Numbered from the stretch's first letter, positions 17,884-27,451 are shown. The stretch: 64,000 nucleotides of DNA from Limnobacter litoralis (GCF_030160455.1 NZ_BSOJ01000018.1:1-64000), one strand, 5' to 3'. Notes: generated by a model from the letters alone, not told the origin. Translations and numbers: made by a program.

Positions 17884-19560
17884 ATGGCCATGACAACTCA
17901 AGCTGCATTCGACTTTGTCGTTGTGGGTGCGGGCAGTGCGGGTGCACTGCTTGCCAACCGACTCAGCGCCAACGGCAAGCACCAGGTGTTGCTGCTGGAG
18001 GCGGGTGGCAAAGACAACTACCCCTGGATTCACATCCCGGTGGGGTATTTGTACTGCATCGACAATCCCAAAACCGACTGGCGCTTCAAGACCGAGCCCG
18101 ACCAGGGTTTGAACGGTCGACAGCTGTTGTACCCCCGGGGCAAAACCCTGGGCGGTTGCTCTAGCATCAACGGCATGATTTACATGCGTGGGCAGTCCAA
18201 CAATTACGACGGGTGGGCCAAGGCAACTGGTGACGACGCCTGGAACTGGGACAACTGTCTGAAAGACTTCGTGGCGCACGAAAGCAATTTCCGCTTTGAC
18301 GAGTTGCGCGAAGCGGGGCAGGCGCAAGCAGACAAAGAACTGATCCATTTTCATGGTGAACAAGGTGAGTGGCGGGTTGAGCGCCAGCGCTTGCGTTGGG
18401 AAGTGCTGGACGCATTCGCGCAGGCGGCTGTGCAAGCCGGTATTCCAGCCACTCCCGATTTCAACCGTGGCACCAATGAAGGGGTGGGTTATTTCGAAGT
18501 GAACCAACGCAAGGGTTGGCGCTGGAACACCTCCAAGGCCTTTTTGAGGCCCGTTTTGGGCAAACGCCCGAACTTGACCCTGTGGACGCACGCCCAGGCC
18601 AAACGCCTGATTGTGGAAACAGGTGCAGACGGTGTGAAGGTGTGCACCGGCGTGGAGCTGCTGCACGAAGGGCAACTGGTGACTGTCAAGGCCCGAAAGG
18701 AAGTCATTTTGTCGGCCGGCGCAATCGGCAGCCCGCAGATTCTTCAGTTGTCGGGCATCGGTGGTGCATCATTGCTTCAAAAACATGGCATTGCCGTGCA
18801 GCATGAATTGCCGGGAGTGGGGCAAAACCTGCAAGATCACCTGCAGATCCGCTCTGTCTACCGGGTTCAAGGGGTTAAAACCCTGAACACGTTGGCCAAT
18901 TCCTGGTTTGGCAAAATGCGTATCGGCATGGAATACGTGTTCAAGCGCAGCGGCCCAATGAGCATGGCGCCTTCGCAGTTGGGGGCATTCACGCGCAGCT
19001 CGCCCGATCAGCCTTACCCGAACATTCAATACCACGTGCAACCACTGAGCTTGCCTGCGTTTGGTCAGCCTTTGCACACCTTCCCGGCGTTCACGGCCAG
19101 TGTGTGCAACCTCAGCCCAACCAGCCGTGGATCTGTTGAAATCAAGAGTGCAGACTTTCTGCAAGCGCCCGCGATTTCGCCCAACTATTTGTCGACCGAT
19201 GAAGATCGCAAGGTGGCGGCCGATTCATTGCGGGTGACCCGTCGCATTGTGGATCAGCCCGCCATGGCACCCTACAGGCCGGTCGAGTACAAGCCCGGTA
19301 TCGAGTTCCAGACGGATGAGGAGTTGGTGCGTTTGGCTGGCGACATTGCCACCACCATTTTTCACCCGGTTGGCACCGCGAAAATGGGCAAGGCGAGTGA
19401 CCCGATGGCGGTGGTGGATTCACATTTGCGCGTGATAGGCATGCGCGGTTTGCGTGTGGTGGACGCCAGTGTGATGCCGACCATTACCAGTGGCAACACC
19501 AACAGCCCAACCGTGATGATCGCTGAAAAGGCCTGGCGCTGGATTCTGGCGGGGGAATAA
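17884..19560 (+). CDS. GMC-family FAD alcohol dehydrogenase
   Basis: A 558-residue glucose-methanol-choline oxidoreductase. The N-terminal FAD fold (VVVGAGSAGALLANRL), the first GMC signature (GKTLGGCSSINGM), the second (GAIGSPQILQLSGIG) and the C-terminal catalytic segment (FHPVGTAKMG and NTNSPTVM) are present. It is closest in layout to choline dehydrogenase/alkanol dehydrogenase AlkJ types, oxidising an alcohol to an aldehyde. It follows mmsA by 3 nt and ends at a bidirectional terminator. ATGs at 17884 and 17890 are both possible. Substrate undetermined. Confidence 0.9.
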   Translation: MAMTTQAAFDFVVVGAGSAGALLANRLSANGKHQVLLLEAGGKDNYPWIHIPVGYLYCIDNPKTDWRFKTEPDQGLNGRQLLYPRGKTLGGCSSINGMIYMRGQSNNYDGWAKATGDDAWNWDNCLKDFVAHESNFRFDELREAGQAQADKELIHFHGEQGEWRVERQRLRWEVLDAFAQAAVQAGIPATPDFNRGTNEGVGYFEVNQRKGWRWNTSKAFLRPVLGKRPNLTLWTHAQAKRLIVETGADGVKVCTGVELLHEGQLVTVKARKEVILSAGAIGSPQILQLSGIGGASLLQKHGIAVQHELPGVGQNLQDHLQIRSVYRVQGVKTLNTLANSWFGKMRIGMEYVFKRSGPMSMAPSQLGAFTRSSPDQPYPNIQYHVQPLSLPAFGQPLHTFPAFTASVCNLSPTSRGSVEIKSADFLQAPAISPNYLSTDEDRKVAADSLRVTRRIVDQPAMAPYRPVEYKPGIEFQTDEELVRLAGDIATTIFHPVGTAKMGKASDPMAVVDSHLRVIGMRGLRVVDASVMPTITSGNTNSPTVMIAEKAWRWILAGE

Positions 19561-19589
19561 AAAAAGGGGCTTCTAAAGCCCCTTTTTTT
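19561..19589. terminator. Bidirectional terminator between the GMC gene and psiF-like gene
   Basis: GGGGCTT (19566-19572) pairs with AAGCCCC (19576-19582), flanked by an A run and a T run, so it can end transcription from both the GMC gene (plus) and the convergent psiF-like gene (minus). Confidence 0.92.
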
Positions 19590-19604
19590 GATCGTGCAAG
19601 CCAA

Positions 19605-19880
19605 TTAACCCTGCTTTTCACACTTCTTCATGAATGAATTTTTGGCGGCGCCTGCCAGCTTCTTGCCGTTTTTGTCCACGGCCTTCTCGGCGCATGATGT
19701 TTTCTTTTCCATGGCTTCACACTTCTTGATGGACGAGGCCTTAGCTGCACCAGTCAAAGGTTTGCCTGTTTTGCTGACCGCTTTGGCTTCACAGGTGGAC
19801 TGCGAAGCGGCTGGCGCAGCAGTTTGAGCGAACACCGGAGTGGCGAACAACAGTGCTGCGATCAATGCGATTTTTTTCAT
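19605..19880 (-). CDS. PsiF-repeat small secreted protein
   Basis: A 91-residue periplasmic protein with a clear signal peptide (residues 1-18, cleaved after V-F-A). It carries two tandem PsiF-type repeats, each with a leading cysteine and K-x-L-x-G-A-A-K followed by K-K-C. The family is named after the E. coli phosphate-starvation-inducible PsiF; biochemical function is unknown. Strongly basic and lysine-rich. Confidence 0.85.
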   Translation of the reverse strand: MKKIALIAALLFATPVFAQTAAPAASQSTCEAKAVSKTGKPLTGAAKASSIKKCEAMEKKTSCAEKAVDKNGKKLAGAAKNSFMKKCEKQG

Positions 19881-19988
19881 GAATTCTTCCTCATCGGGAC
19901 AAGAAATGGAACCTGCAGTGTGTCAGAAAGCAGGGCGTTTGTGTAGCTTAAAACGCGCTTAACAATCTAACCGTTGACAGGCTCAGCC

Positions 19989-20954
19989 CTACACCGCGCG
20001 CGCCAGGGTGTCTGCGATTGATCGGGCGGCCTGCGCTGCCGGTGACCTCTTGAGGTAAGCCTGCGCCTGCTCGGTGGACCCTTCTTTGGCGGGGTTGTAC
20101 CAAGGGCCGAAGTAAGACAGGTTCGACAAGGCCAGCCAAAGTGGCTTGGGCAGCAAACCCTTTTTGGCCGTTTTTTGCCATTGCAACCACACCCAAGGCT
20201 TGAAGACAGAGGGTTTTTTGGCCGCAAACCGGGGGTCTTGCCCCATGACGTGTGCAGCGCCGTCGACCCACAGTCCGAAAATCATCGGCACCACGATGGC
20301 CGCCAGGTAATAACGCGACAGGTAGTCACCCCCCAGGTGCTGGTACAGATCGAAAGCCACATTGCGATGTTCAATTTCCTCTGCGCCATGCCAGCGGATC
20401 AGATCCAGCAGCATGGCGTCGGCACCTGCCTTGTCCCACTGGTCGTTTTCAAGCGCGTACTTGCCCAACACGCAGGTCATGTGTTCAATGGTGGCCACCA
20501 AGCCCAGGCGCAACAGCAGCCAGCGCTTTTCAAACCACTTGGGTACAGGCTTGCCAAATGGCGAGTCGGCCAGCACCTGTTCAAATAAAAAATTCATCAC
20601 AGCCTGGTTGCGGCTTGAGTTGATTCCGCGTTCTTCCAGGTAATTGGAAATGGCGTCGCTGTGGCCGCGCGCGTGCATCGCTTCTTGTTTGATGAAGCCG
20701 CGCACGTCCTCTTTCAACTTGGCGTCGGTAATCATGGGCAGCGCCTTGTTGTACAGGCGACAAAACCAGAATTCACCGGCCGGCAAAATCATGTTGATTT
20801 CGTTGATGAAGTGGCTTGCGAAAGGTTCGCCCGGAATCCAGTCCAACTCCGTGTGTTCCCAGTCAAACTGAACTTTACGCTGCTCAAGCGCGGTGTCGGT
20901 GCGAGAGGCGGGGCGCTTGGTGGTGCGACCGAGTTTGTCCAGCAGCGTAGTCAT
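19989..20954 (-). CDS. PF10118-type predicted metal-dependent hydrolase
   Basis: A 321-residue protein of the uncharacterised metal-dependent hydrolase family (PF10118). Ferritin-like E/H pairs are spread through the sequence (FINEINMILPAGE, KQEAMHARGHS, HGAEEIEHRN), suggesting a di-metal helical bundle. The ATG at 20954 is chosen over a TTG at 20990 because of a strong GGAG 6 nt upstream. The function is not established; relatives occur near fatty-acid and lipid genes. It is followed at its 3' side by psiF. Confidence 0.8.
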   Translation of the reverse strand: MTTLLDKLGRTTKRPASRTDTALEQRKVQFDWEHTELDWIPGEPFASHFINEINMILPAGEFWFCRLYNKALPMITDAKLKEDVRGFIKQEAMHARGHSDAISNYLEERGINSSRNQAVMNFLFEQVLADSPFGKPVPKWFEKRWLLLRLGLVATIEHMTCVLGKYALENDQWDKAGADAMLLDLIRWHGAEEIEHRNVAFDLYQHLGGDYLSRYYLAAIVVPMIFGLWVDGAAHVMGQDPRFAAKKPSVFKPWVWLQWQKTAKKGLLPKPLWLALSNLSYFGPWYNPAKEGSTEQAQAYLKRSPAAQAARSIADTLARAV

Positions 20955-21138
20955 GGGGTCTCCAGAGTCATAGTGGAATTTTGTTCTCAAGCAATCTAAC
21001 CGTTACAGTTTGTAATGTAAATGTGCGCTGCAACAGAACGCGGAAATTTCTGTTCAAACTGTGTTTTCACTGCACCTGACAGCCCGCAAGCACAGTCAAA
21101 TGGCCGTACACTAATTACGCTAACTTATGGAGGTAGGC

Positions 21139-21510
21139 ATGATCGGTTACACAGTGTTGGGCACCAATGATCTGGATGGCAGCAAGGCATTTTTTGACCA
21201 GCTTTTGGCACCCTTGGGCGCGAAGCGTTTGATGGAAATGCCACGTGGCGTGATGTACGGCACTGCTTTAAATCAGGCTTTTTTGGGTGTCATGAAGCCC
21301 TACAATGGGGATGCGGCACAGTGTGGCAACGGCACCATGGTGGGTTTGGCGGGTGCCAGCCGCGACCAGGTTGATGAAGTCTACAAACTGGCCATCGAAC
21401 AATTGGGGTGCACTTGTGAGGGCGCACCCGGCGAACGCATGCCCGGGTTTTATGCCGCTTACTTCCGCACACCCGAGGGGCACAAGTTCAACATCTTCAA
21501 AATGGGTTGA
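21139..21510 (+). CDS. VOC-family glyoxalase-like protein
   Basis: A 123-residue vicinal-oxygen-chelate protein with the betaalphabetabetabeta pattern, opening with MIGYTVLGTNDLD and closing with YFRTPEGHKFNIF, where the E-G-H element supplies a metal ligand. The second ATG (21139) is preferred over 21127 because GGAGGTAGGC sits immediately upstream. Relatives are annotated glyoxalase/bleomycin-resistance-like; no substrate can be assigned. Confidence 0.85.
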   Translation: MIGYTVLGTNDLDGSKAFFDQLLAPLGAKRLMEMPRGVMYGTALNQAFLGVMKPYNGDAAQCGNGTMVGLAGASRDQVDEVYKLAIEQLGCTCEGAPGERMPGFYAAYFRTPEGHKFNIFKMG

Positions 21511-21540
21511 TCCCGAGGTGTTACGCTTGTAAGCTCACCC

Positions 21541-21568
21541 AGGGCGCTGTCTTGGTGCCCTTTTTTTT
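21541..21568 (+). terminator. Terminator after the VOC gene
   Basis: AGGGC (21541-21545) pairs with GCCCT (21557-21561), followed by an eight-T run. It separates the VOC gene from the ECF sigma gene. Confidence 0.8.
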
Positions 21569-21627
21569 GATATGAACATCTGTTTGATGATCTGCACCGT
21601 TTTATAACCAAGCAATGCGCTTAGCCG

Positions 21628-22239
21628 ATGATGCTTAACGACAATGAATTAAAAGGCCTGCTGGTGCGAACCGCCCGTGGGGACCAGGCTGCTTTTTCTG
21701 CCCTGTATGAAAAATCAGCGCCGGTGTTGTTGTCTGTGGCCAATCGAATCGTGGGCCGAAAAGAGCTGGGCGAAGAAGTGCTCCATGACGTTTTTGTCAA
21801 GGTGTGGCACAAGTCCAGAGAATTTGACCCCAAGGTTACGCAGGTAACCGCCTGGCTGATTGCGATGACCCGAAATCGGGCTCTGGATTTGGTAGCGAGT
21901 GCCAATGTGTCAAAAATGAATTTGGTGGACACCACCGATGAAGCCGTGCAAACCGCCCTGGATGTTTGCCTGAGTCAGGCTGACTTGTCGGATCGATCCG
22001 ACAATCCGCTGGACGCTGAAGAGGCTCGTCAATCCATTGGCCATCTAAGACACTGTATCGAGGCTTTAAAGCCTGAGGAAAAGCAGATGGTGGCGCTTGC
22101 TTATTATCACGGGATGAGCCATCAGGCGCTTTCCGATCACCTTGATCGGCCGTTGGGTACCGTGAAGACTGTGTGCAGACGGGCCATGGCCCGATTGAAA
22201 GAATGTGTTGAGCAGTGCACAAGTGGAGGTGCACGATGA
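21628..22239 (+). CDS. ECF sigma-70 factor
   Basis: A 203-residue extracytoplasmic-function sigma factor. Region 2 (AAFSALYEKSAP through EEVLHDVFVKVWHKSREFDP) and region 4 (LAYYHGMSHQALSDHLDRPLGTVKTVCRRAMARL) are both evident. It resembles the SigK/RpoE-like group that pairs with RskA-type anti-sigma factors, and the next gene is such a protein. The stop overlaps the anti-sigma ATG (ATGA), giving translational coupling. Autoregulation is likely by family habit. Confidence 0.93.
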   Translation: MMLNDNELKGLLVRTARGDQAAFSALYEKSAPVLLSVANRIVGRKELGEEVLHDVFVKVWHKSREFDPKVTQVTAWLIAMTRNRALDLVASANVSKMNLVDTTDEAVQTALDVCLSQADLSDRSDNPLDAEEARQSIGHLRHCIEALKPEEKQMVALAYYHGMSHQALSDHLDRPLGTVKTVCRRAMARLKECVEQCTSGGAR

Positions 22240-22943
22240 ATTTGAAAAATCACCCCAAGCTGGATGCCCTGTGCATGGAGTACCTGTCGGGACTGATGTC
22301 CCCGAGAGTGCGAGCACGGTTTACCCAAGCTTTGCACCGCGATCCGGATCTGCTTCGTTATCTTCATTCAATGGAGCAAACCGTCACGCCAAGCTATGGC
22401 AATATTGATCCAGAACAGCCTAGCCCCAGGGTTTGGGCACGCATCAATCACTCCCTGGGGTTGGAAAGCCGCGCGCCATCTACAAAACCTGGCTTGTTTG
22501 CACAGTTGGTTCAATGGTTTGTTCAAATGCCGCGCTGGGTGCCTGCGCTTTACCTCAGCACCTTCCTGATGATCGTGGGTACGGGCCTGTTTTTGTATGG
22601 GCCAGGTCATCTGGGCACCGAACCAGCGCTGGTGTTTGCGCAAGTGGACGCTGGTAGGTTGAGCCTGAAAGTGCAGGGGCATGACCATGCCATGCAATTC
22701 AGTTCGGTTCTGGTTGCACAGGCCAGTGGCAACCAGGTGCTGGAGCTTTGGCTGATTCCGCACGGACAAACCACTCCCGTGGCCGTCGGTGTGCTTAAGC
22801 AGGGTTCTTCAATTGCCGTGCAAGCGGACAATCTGATGCCTGCCCTCATTGAAGGGGCAACCCTGGCTGTGTCGGTGGAACCTGCTGGTGGATCACCTTC
22901 AAGTGGACCCACCGGGCCCGTGACTATTTTGCAGAAAGCTTGA
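22236..22943 (+). CDS. RskA-type anti-sigma factor
   Basis: A 235-residue membrane anti-sigma factor. A cytoplasmic N-terminal sigma-binding segment (1-95) is followed by one membrane helix (about 101-122) and a periplasmic RskA C-terminal domain with the typical LELWLIPHG, VGVLKQG and ATLAVSVEPAGGSP blocks. The zinc-binding HxxxCxxC motif is not seen. The ATG overlaps the sigma stop and has GGAGGTGC upstream, so the open frame's extension to 22215 is not used. It should hold the upstream ECF factor inactive until a redox or envelope signal. Confidence 0.9.
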   Translation: MNLKNHPKLDALCMEYLSGLMSPRVRARFTQALHRDPDLLRYLHSMEQTVTPSYGNIDPEQPSPRVWARINHSLGLESRAPSTKPGLFAQLVQWFVQMPRWVPALYLSTFLMIVGTGLFLYGPGHLGTEPALVFAQVDAGRLSLKVQGHDHAMQFSSVLVAQASGNQVLELWLIPHGQTTPVAVGVLKQGSSIAVQADNLMPALIEGATLAVSVEPAGGSPSSGPTGPVTILQKA

Positions 22944-23007
22944 TCGCATGCGCTGTCCTTGATCGAAAGACGCTATCCTTGGCGAATTCGATCAAAGGAC
23001 GGAATTC

Positions 23008-23601
23008 ATGCTGTTAAACCACGAAGAATCTCAACTTGTATTCATCGACTATCAAGAAAAGTTGATGCCCGCCATTTCGGACGGTGATTTTGTGCTGTCC
23101 AACGCGATTAAGCTGGCCAAGCTCGCCAAAAAAATGGGAGTGCCGGCGCATGCAACAGAGCAAATGCCCGAAAAGCTGGGTAGGCTCGATTCAACGCTTT
23201 TGGGTTTGTGTAAAGGCACCTTGGTTAAATCGTCATTTAATGCTTGTGCAGACGGGTTGGTTGATTTACTCAAGCCCAAGGCAAAAAGTGGCAACGCCCG
23301 TAGTCTGCCCAAACACCTTCAGAAAAACGAATCCGATATTCAAAGGCCGAGTGTTTTAATCGCAGGTGTTGAAGCCCACATCTGTTTGATGCAAACCGCG
23401 CTTGATTTGCTGGATCAGGAATTTGAGGTGTGGGTGGTAACCGACGCATGTGGTTCACGAACAGAAAGAAACCGCGACGCTGCATTTGACCGCCTTGCCG
23501 GCAATGGCGCTGAATTAATTACCACCGAAATGGTGATCTACGAATGGTTAGAAAGTGCAGAAAATGAACATTTTAAATACGCACTTGAACTGGTTAAATA
23601 A
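23008..23601 (+). CDS. Isochorismatase-family cysteine hydrolase
   Basis: A 197-residue isochorismatase-like hydrolase. The catalytic triad is complete: D14 in FIDYQEKL, K74 in TLVKSSF and C126 in VEAHICLMQT. The overall pattern is closest to the YcaC/ISOC1 branch, whose substrates are poorly defined. It stands alone between the sigma/anti-sigma pair and the H-NS gene. Confidence 0.88.
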   Translation: MLLNHEESQLVFIDYQEKLMPAISDGDFVLSNAIKLAKLAKKMGVPAHATEQMPEKLGRLDSTLLGLCKGTLVKSSFNACADGLVDLLKPKAKSGNARSLPKHLQKNESDIQRPSVLIAGVEAHICLMQTALDLLDQEFEVWVVTDACGSRTERNRDAAFDRLAGNGAELITTEMVIYEWLESAENEHFKYALELVK

Positions 23602-23618
23602 TACTTAATTTTTAAAAT

Positions 23619-23650
23619 TTGTAATTCGATAATAATCCGATTACAATCGG
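23619..23650 (+). promoter_or_regulatory. Promoter and overlapping dyad of the H-NS-type gene
   Basis: A -35-like TTGTAA (23619-23624), a 17-nt spacer and a -10 TACAAT (23642-23647) form a good sigma-70 promoter in an AT-rich leader. A perfect inverted repeat, CCGATT (23637-23642) and AATCGG (23645-23650), overlaps the -10 and could bind a regulator. Confidence 0.6.
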
Positions 23651-23682
23651 AAACACCGAATTCATATCCATTAAAGGTCAAA

Positions 23683-24015
23683 ATGAAAAAAGTAAATCTG
23701 TCAGCACTGAGCAGCGCAGAACTGAACGCATTGAAAGCAGACATCGACAAAGAATTGGCAGATCGCTCTTCCAAATTGAAAGCCATTGAAGAGGTCAAAA
23801 AACTGGCCGCAGACAAAGGCATCAAGCTGGACGATTTGATTGCTGAGCTGGGCGGAAAGGCTGCTCCAAAAGGCAAGCGTGAATTGGGTCCAGCCCCCAT
23901 TCGCTTCCGTCATCCACACGACGCCTCATTGACATGGTCTGGCCGTGGCAAGCGCCCCAACTGGATGAAAGATGCACTGGCCAAGGGCATTACTGAGGCA
24001 CAAATGGCTGTCTAA
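23683..24015 (+). CDS. H-NS-family nucleoid protein
   Basis: A 110-residue H-NS/BpH3-like nucleoid-associated protein. The N-terminal half is a charged coiled-coil oligomerisation region; the C-terminal half carries the AT-hook-like DNA-binding core (PIRFRHPHDASLTWSGRGKRPNWM). The family silences AT-rich or acquired DNA. It has a strong promoter of its own and a strong bidirectional terminator, consistent with an abundant monocistronic product. Confidence 0.93.
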   Translation: MKKVNLSALSSAELNALKADIDKELADRSSKLKAIEEVKKLAADKGIKLDDLIAELGGKAAPKGKRELGPAPIRFRHPHDASLTWSGRGKRPNWMKDALAKGITEAQMAV

Positions 24016-24033
24016 GCCCTTCTTGGGTTCATG

Positions 24034-24064
24034 AAAAAAGCCTGTCATTTGACAGGCTTTTTTT
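24034..24064. terminator. Bidirectional terminator between the H-NS gene and metZ
   Basis: AAAAAAGCCTGTC (24034-24046) and GACAGGCTTTTTT (24051-24063) pair perfectly around a 4-nt loop, serving the H-NS gene (plus) and convergent metZ (minus). Confidence 0.95.
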
Positions 24065-24085
24065 ATGCTCGACTTTTTAAGCGAT

Positions 24086-25291
24086 TTACAAGCCACGCGC
24101 CAGGTCGTTTTGAAGATCTTTAAAATCTTCCAGACCAATTGCCAATCGAATAAGACCTTGCTTAATACCGGCTGCCTGTCTGGCTTCGGGGCTTAATCGA
24201 CCGTGTGTGGTGGTACCGGGGTGGGTAATCGTGGTCCGGGTGTCGCCCAAGTTGGCAGTGATTGAAATCATTTGCGTTGAGTCAATCAATTTCCAGGCTG
24301 CCTCTCGCGCCTTTTCTTCCGATTCGGCTTTCAGGTCGAAAGACACAATGGCGCCCCCAGTTTTCTGCTGCTTCATGGCCAGGGCGTGTTGTGGATGGCT
24401 TTCAAGGCCGGGATAATAAACCCGCTCTACGGCCGGGCTGGCTTCCAGCCATTTGGCAATTTGCAGGGCTGTTTCAGACTGAGCCATCATTCTGATTTTC
24501 AGCGTTTCAAGCCCCTTCAACAAAACCCACGCGTTAAACGCAGACAGCGTAGGCCCCGCAGTTCTTAATACAGGCAATACCTTGTCTTTGAGCAGGTCTT
24601 TTTTGCCGCAAATGGCGCCGCCCAATACCCGGCCTTGGCCGTCCAGGTATTTGGTGGCTGAATGAATAATAATGTCTGCGCCAAATTCAACTGGTTTTTG
24701 CAAAGCGGGCGTACAAAAGCAGTTGTCCACCACACTCAATATATTGTGTTTGTGCGCCAAGTCACTCAAAGCCTGAATATCAATGACTTCAGTCAGCGGG
24801 TTTGAGGGTGTTTCCACATAAAACAGTTTGGTGTTGGGGCGAATGGCCTTTTCCCAGGCTGCAAGGTCGGTGCCCTCTACAAACGTGGTCTCAATGCCAA
24901 AACGCGCCAGAATATTCACAAACAGTTGAACCGTTGCCCCAAACAGGCTTTTGGAGGTGACCATGTGGTCGCCTTGGCTCATCAAGCCCATGCAGGCGGT
25001 GGTAATGGCTGCCATGCCAGAGGCAGTTGCCAGGCAGTATTCAGTGCCTTCCAGCACCGCCAGGCGCTCTTCAAACATCTGCACGCTGGGGTTGGTAAAG
25101 CGCGCGTACACGTTGCCTTCTTCGGTGCCGGCAAAGCGCGCTGCGGCTTGTGCTGCAGAATCGAAGACGAAACTGGACGTCAGGAACATCGCCTCGGAAT
25201 GCTCACCAAAAGGCGTGCGCTTGGTGCCGCTGCGAATGGCCTGGGTCGAGGTGTCCCACTGGCTTGGGGCGGTGTGGTCTTGCTTGCTCAT
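24086..25291 (-). CDS. metZ: O-succinylhomoserine sulfhydrylase (MetZ)
   Basis: A 401-residue PLP enzyme of the Cys/Met metabolism family that makes homocysteine from O-succinylhomoserine and sulfide in methionine synthesis. The PLP lysine is K214 in HSATKYLDG; the SGMAAIT and ETPSNPL blocks are family-typical. The opening motif (TQAIRSGTKRTPFGEHSEA) is characteristic of MetZ rather than MetB/MetC. It is preceded on the same strand by gltX (32 nt gap). Direct sulfhydrylation fits an organism with sulfide to hand. Confidence 0.93.
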   Translation of the reverse strand: MSKQDHTAPSQWDTSTQAIRSGTKRTPFGEHSEAMFLTSSFVFDSAAQAAARFAGTEEGNVYARFTNPSVQMFEERLAVLEGTEYCLATASGMAAITTACMGLMSQGDHMVTSKSLFGATVQLFVNILARFGIETTFVEGTDLAAWEKAIRPNTKLFYVETPSNPLTEVIDIQALSDLAHKHNILSVVDNCFCTPALQKPVEFGADIIIHSATKYLDGQGRVLGGAICGKKDLLKDKVLPVLRTAGPTLSAFNAWVLLKGLETLKIRMMAQSETALQIAKWLEASPAVERVYYPGLESHPQHALAMKQQKTGGAIVSFDLKAESEEKAREAAWKLIDSTQMISITANLGDTRTTITHPGTTTHGRLSPEARQAAGIKQGLIRLAIGLEDFKDLQNDLARGL

Positions 25292-25323
25292 ATTGACTTA
25301 TTGTCCTGTGTTCAGCGGTTTAA

Positions 25324-26751
25324 CTATGCAACAGCCCCAAGGCCTTGCGCAAGGCGTCGGCGGGTCTCTTCGCGGCCAAACAACACGATCACCTTGTCGA
25401 TTGAAGGGGTGTGTGTAATGCCGGTCAGCAACACGCGCAACGGCATGGCCAGTTTGGGCATTTTCAGGTTGTGGGCTTTGATGGTGGACTTGATCAGCCC
25501 GCTGATGGCCTCGTGAGACCACTCTGCGCTTTCCAGCGCACTCTGAAACTCCAGCAGGGCCTCTTTGACTCCAGCTTCTTCCAGCATGGGCAGAAGTGTT
25601 TCCTTCACATCGCCAACCGGGCGGTAAAACAGGGCCGCTTCGTCGCGAAGTTGCACAAGGGTAGAGGCGCGTTCAAGCACCAAGGCCAACACATCCTGAA
25701 GGGCTGGCCCGCTTTCGGTTGAATGGCCCGCCTGCGCAAGCCGTTTCTGTGTTTCCGACAACAGATAGGCTGGGTCGGCCTGCTTCATGTAATGGGCATT
25801 GACCCAGGCCAGCTTTTCGGGATCGAACTGTGCGGCCGATTTGGACAGGCTTGTGGAATCAAACCATTGAACCAGCTGGTCGCGACTGAAAATTTCGTCG
25901 TCGCCGTGGCTCCAGCCGAGGCGCGCCAGGTAGTTGATCATGGCGTCGGGCAAAAAGCCCTCGTCGTCGTATTGGGTAACAGCCACCGCGCCGTGCCGCT
26001 TGGACAGCTTTTCGCCATCGGGGCCTAGAATCATCGGGATGTGGCCGTACACAGGTTGATCGCCGCCAATCGCCCGTAGAATGTTGATCTGCCGGGGCGT
26101 GTTGTTGATGTGGTCGTCGCCACGAATCACGTGGGTGATCTTCATTTCCCAGTCGTCAACCACCACGCAGAAGTTGTAGGTTGGCGTGCCGTCTTGCCGG
26201 GCGATGATCAGATCGTCCAGTTCTTCGTTGTTGATCGAAATGGGGCCCTTCACCAAATCATCCCAGCTGACGGCACCCGTCAGCGGGTTTTTGAAGCGAA
26301 TAACGGGCTTTACCCCCTCTGGCGGAGTGGGAAGTACTTTTCCGGGCTCGGGTCGCCAAGTGCCGTCATAACGCATGCGCTGTCCATTTTTACGCTGCTG
26401 TTCGCGCATTTGATGCAAATCGTCCTGACTACAATAACAAGGGTAGGCATGTCCCTCGGCCAGCAATTTTTCAATCATTGCGGTGTAGCGGTCCATGCGC
26501 TGCATTTGATAGAAAGGGCCTTCGTCGTAGTCCAGCCCCAGCCAGTGCATGCCGTCCAGAATGGCTTGCACAGCCTGTGGGGTGGACCGTTCAAGGTCGG
26601 TGTCTTCGATGCGCAAAATGAACTGACCACCGTGGTGGCGGGCAAATGCCCAGCTGTACAGCGCAGTTCTGGCCCCGCCCAGGTGCAGGTAACCGGTCGG
26701 GCTGGGTGCAAAACGCGTACGGATGTTCGGATTAGTGCTGTTTGTTGGCAT
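25324..26751 (-). CDS. gltX: Glutamyl-tRNA synthetase
   Basis: A 475-residue class I aminoacyl-tRNA synthetase charging tRNA-Glu. The opening [20 protein letters not shown] carries the HIGH-type signature (HLGG, 23-26) and the KMSKS-type loop is KLSKRHG (248-254). A CxC pair at C105/C107 (PCYCS) resembles the zinc site of proteobacterial GluRS. Length matches the family. It lies upstream of metZ on the same strand and is divergent from the YcbK-like gene. Confidence 0.97.
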   Translation of the reverse strand: MPTNSTNPNIRTRFAPSPTGYLHLGGARTALYSWAFARHHGGQFILRIEDTDLERSTPQAVQAILDGMHWLGLDYDEGPFYQMQRMDRYTAMIEKLLAEGHAYPCYCSQDDLHQMREQQRKNGQRMRYDGTWRPEPGKVLPTPPEGVKPVIRFKNPLTGAVSWDDLVKGPISINNEELDDLIIARQDGTPTYNFCVVVDDWEMKITHVIRGDDHINNTPRQINILRAIGGDQPVYGHIPMILGPDGEKLSKRHGAVAVTQYDDEGFLPDAMINYLARLGWSHGDDEIFSRDQLVQWFDSTSLSKSAAQFDPEKLAWVNAHYMKQADPAYLLSETQKRLAQAGHSTESGPALQDVLALVLERASTLVQLRDEAALFYRPVGDVKETLLPMLEEAGVKEALLEFQSALESAEWSHEAISGLIKSTIKAHNLKMPKLAMPLRVLLTGITHTPSIDKVIVLFGREETRRRLAQGLGAVA

Positions 26752-26815
26752 TTGATTAGTGACTTTTTTTCAAAGAACTTTTATTATAAGTTCAAGTAAA
26801 TTGTTAAGTAACGTT

Positions 26816-27451
26816 ATGAGCTCGTTCGATCGTCGGTCTTTTTTAAGGGCAGTCAGCACGCTGGCTGTCATCGGTTCTTCCGAGTTGTTCCTGACCAAAG
26901 GTGTTTTGGCCGCAGGTGCAGACATGACACCGCCCCCGGATTTGTTTGATCCGTCGCTGGTGGACCTGACCTTCTGGCTTCAGCCCAGAACGCTGTACAT
27001 GGTGCGTCCGCAGTCGGGTGAACGCCTGAAGCTGACCTACTGGAAAGACGGCAACATCAATCACGACGCTTATGCGCAAATCTGCGAACTGCTGCGCGAC
27101 GTTCAAGCCAGTATTGTATATCGCATGGACACCCAACTGATTGACACCCTGTGGGCTGCGCAGGCTTTTGTTCGCCGCTATGGCATTGACGCGCCGATTG
27201 AAATCACCTCGGGATACCGGTGCCCGGCCACCAATGCAAAGCTGATTGAGCGTGGCTTGCCCGCTGCACGCAATTCATTGCACATGCGCGGCCAGGCTGC
27301 TGATTTTCGGCTGAATGGCTTGAACACCCGTGTGCTCGGAGAGCTCGTTCAGGGCTTTCGCGCAGGCGGCGTTGGTTTTTACTTTCGAGTGGGTGCAAAA
27401 GGTGGCTGGATTCACGCTGACACGGGCCCTGAACGTGAATGGCATGGTTAA
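26816..27451 (+). CDS. Tat-exported DUF882/YcbK-like M15 peptidase-fold protein
   Basis: A 211-residue YcbK (DUF882) protein. The N-terminus has a twin-arginine signal (FDRRSFLRAV plus a hydrophobic stretch). The M15-type metal-binding elements are visible: LHMRGQAADFRL and WIHADTGP, giving H, D and H ligands, with GYRCPATNAK ahead of them. Members are thought to act on periplasmic peptidoglycan peptides. The ATG at 26816 is chosen to place the Tat motif at the N-terminus; the upstream open stretch overlaps the gltX promoter region. Confidence 0.88.
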   Translation: MSSFDRRSFLRAVSTLAVIGSSELFLTKGVLAAGADMTPPPDLFDPSLVDLTFWLQPRTLYMVRPQSGERLKLTYWKDGNINHDAYAQICELLRDVQASIVYRMDTQLIDTLWAAQAFVRRYGIDAPIEITSGYRCPATNAKLIERGLPAARNSLHMRGQAADFRLNGLNTRVLGELVQGFRAGGVGFYFRVGAKGGWIHADTGPEREWHG

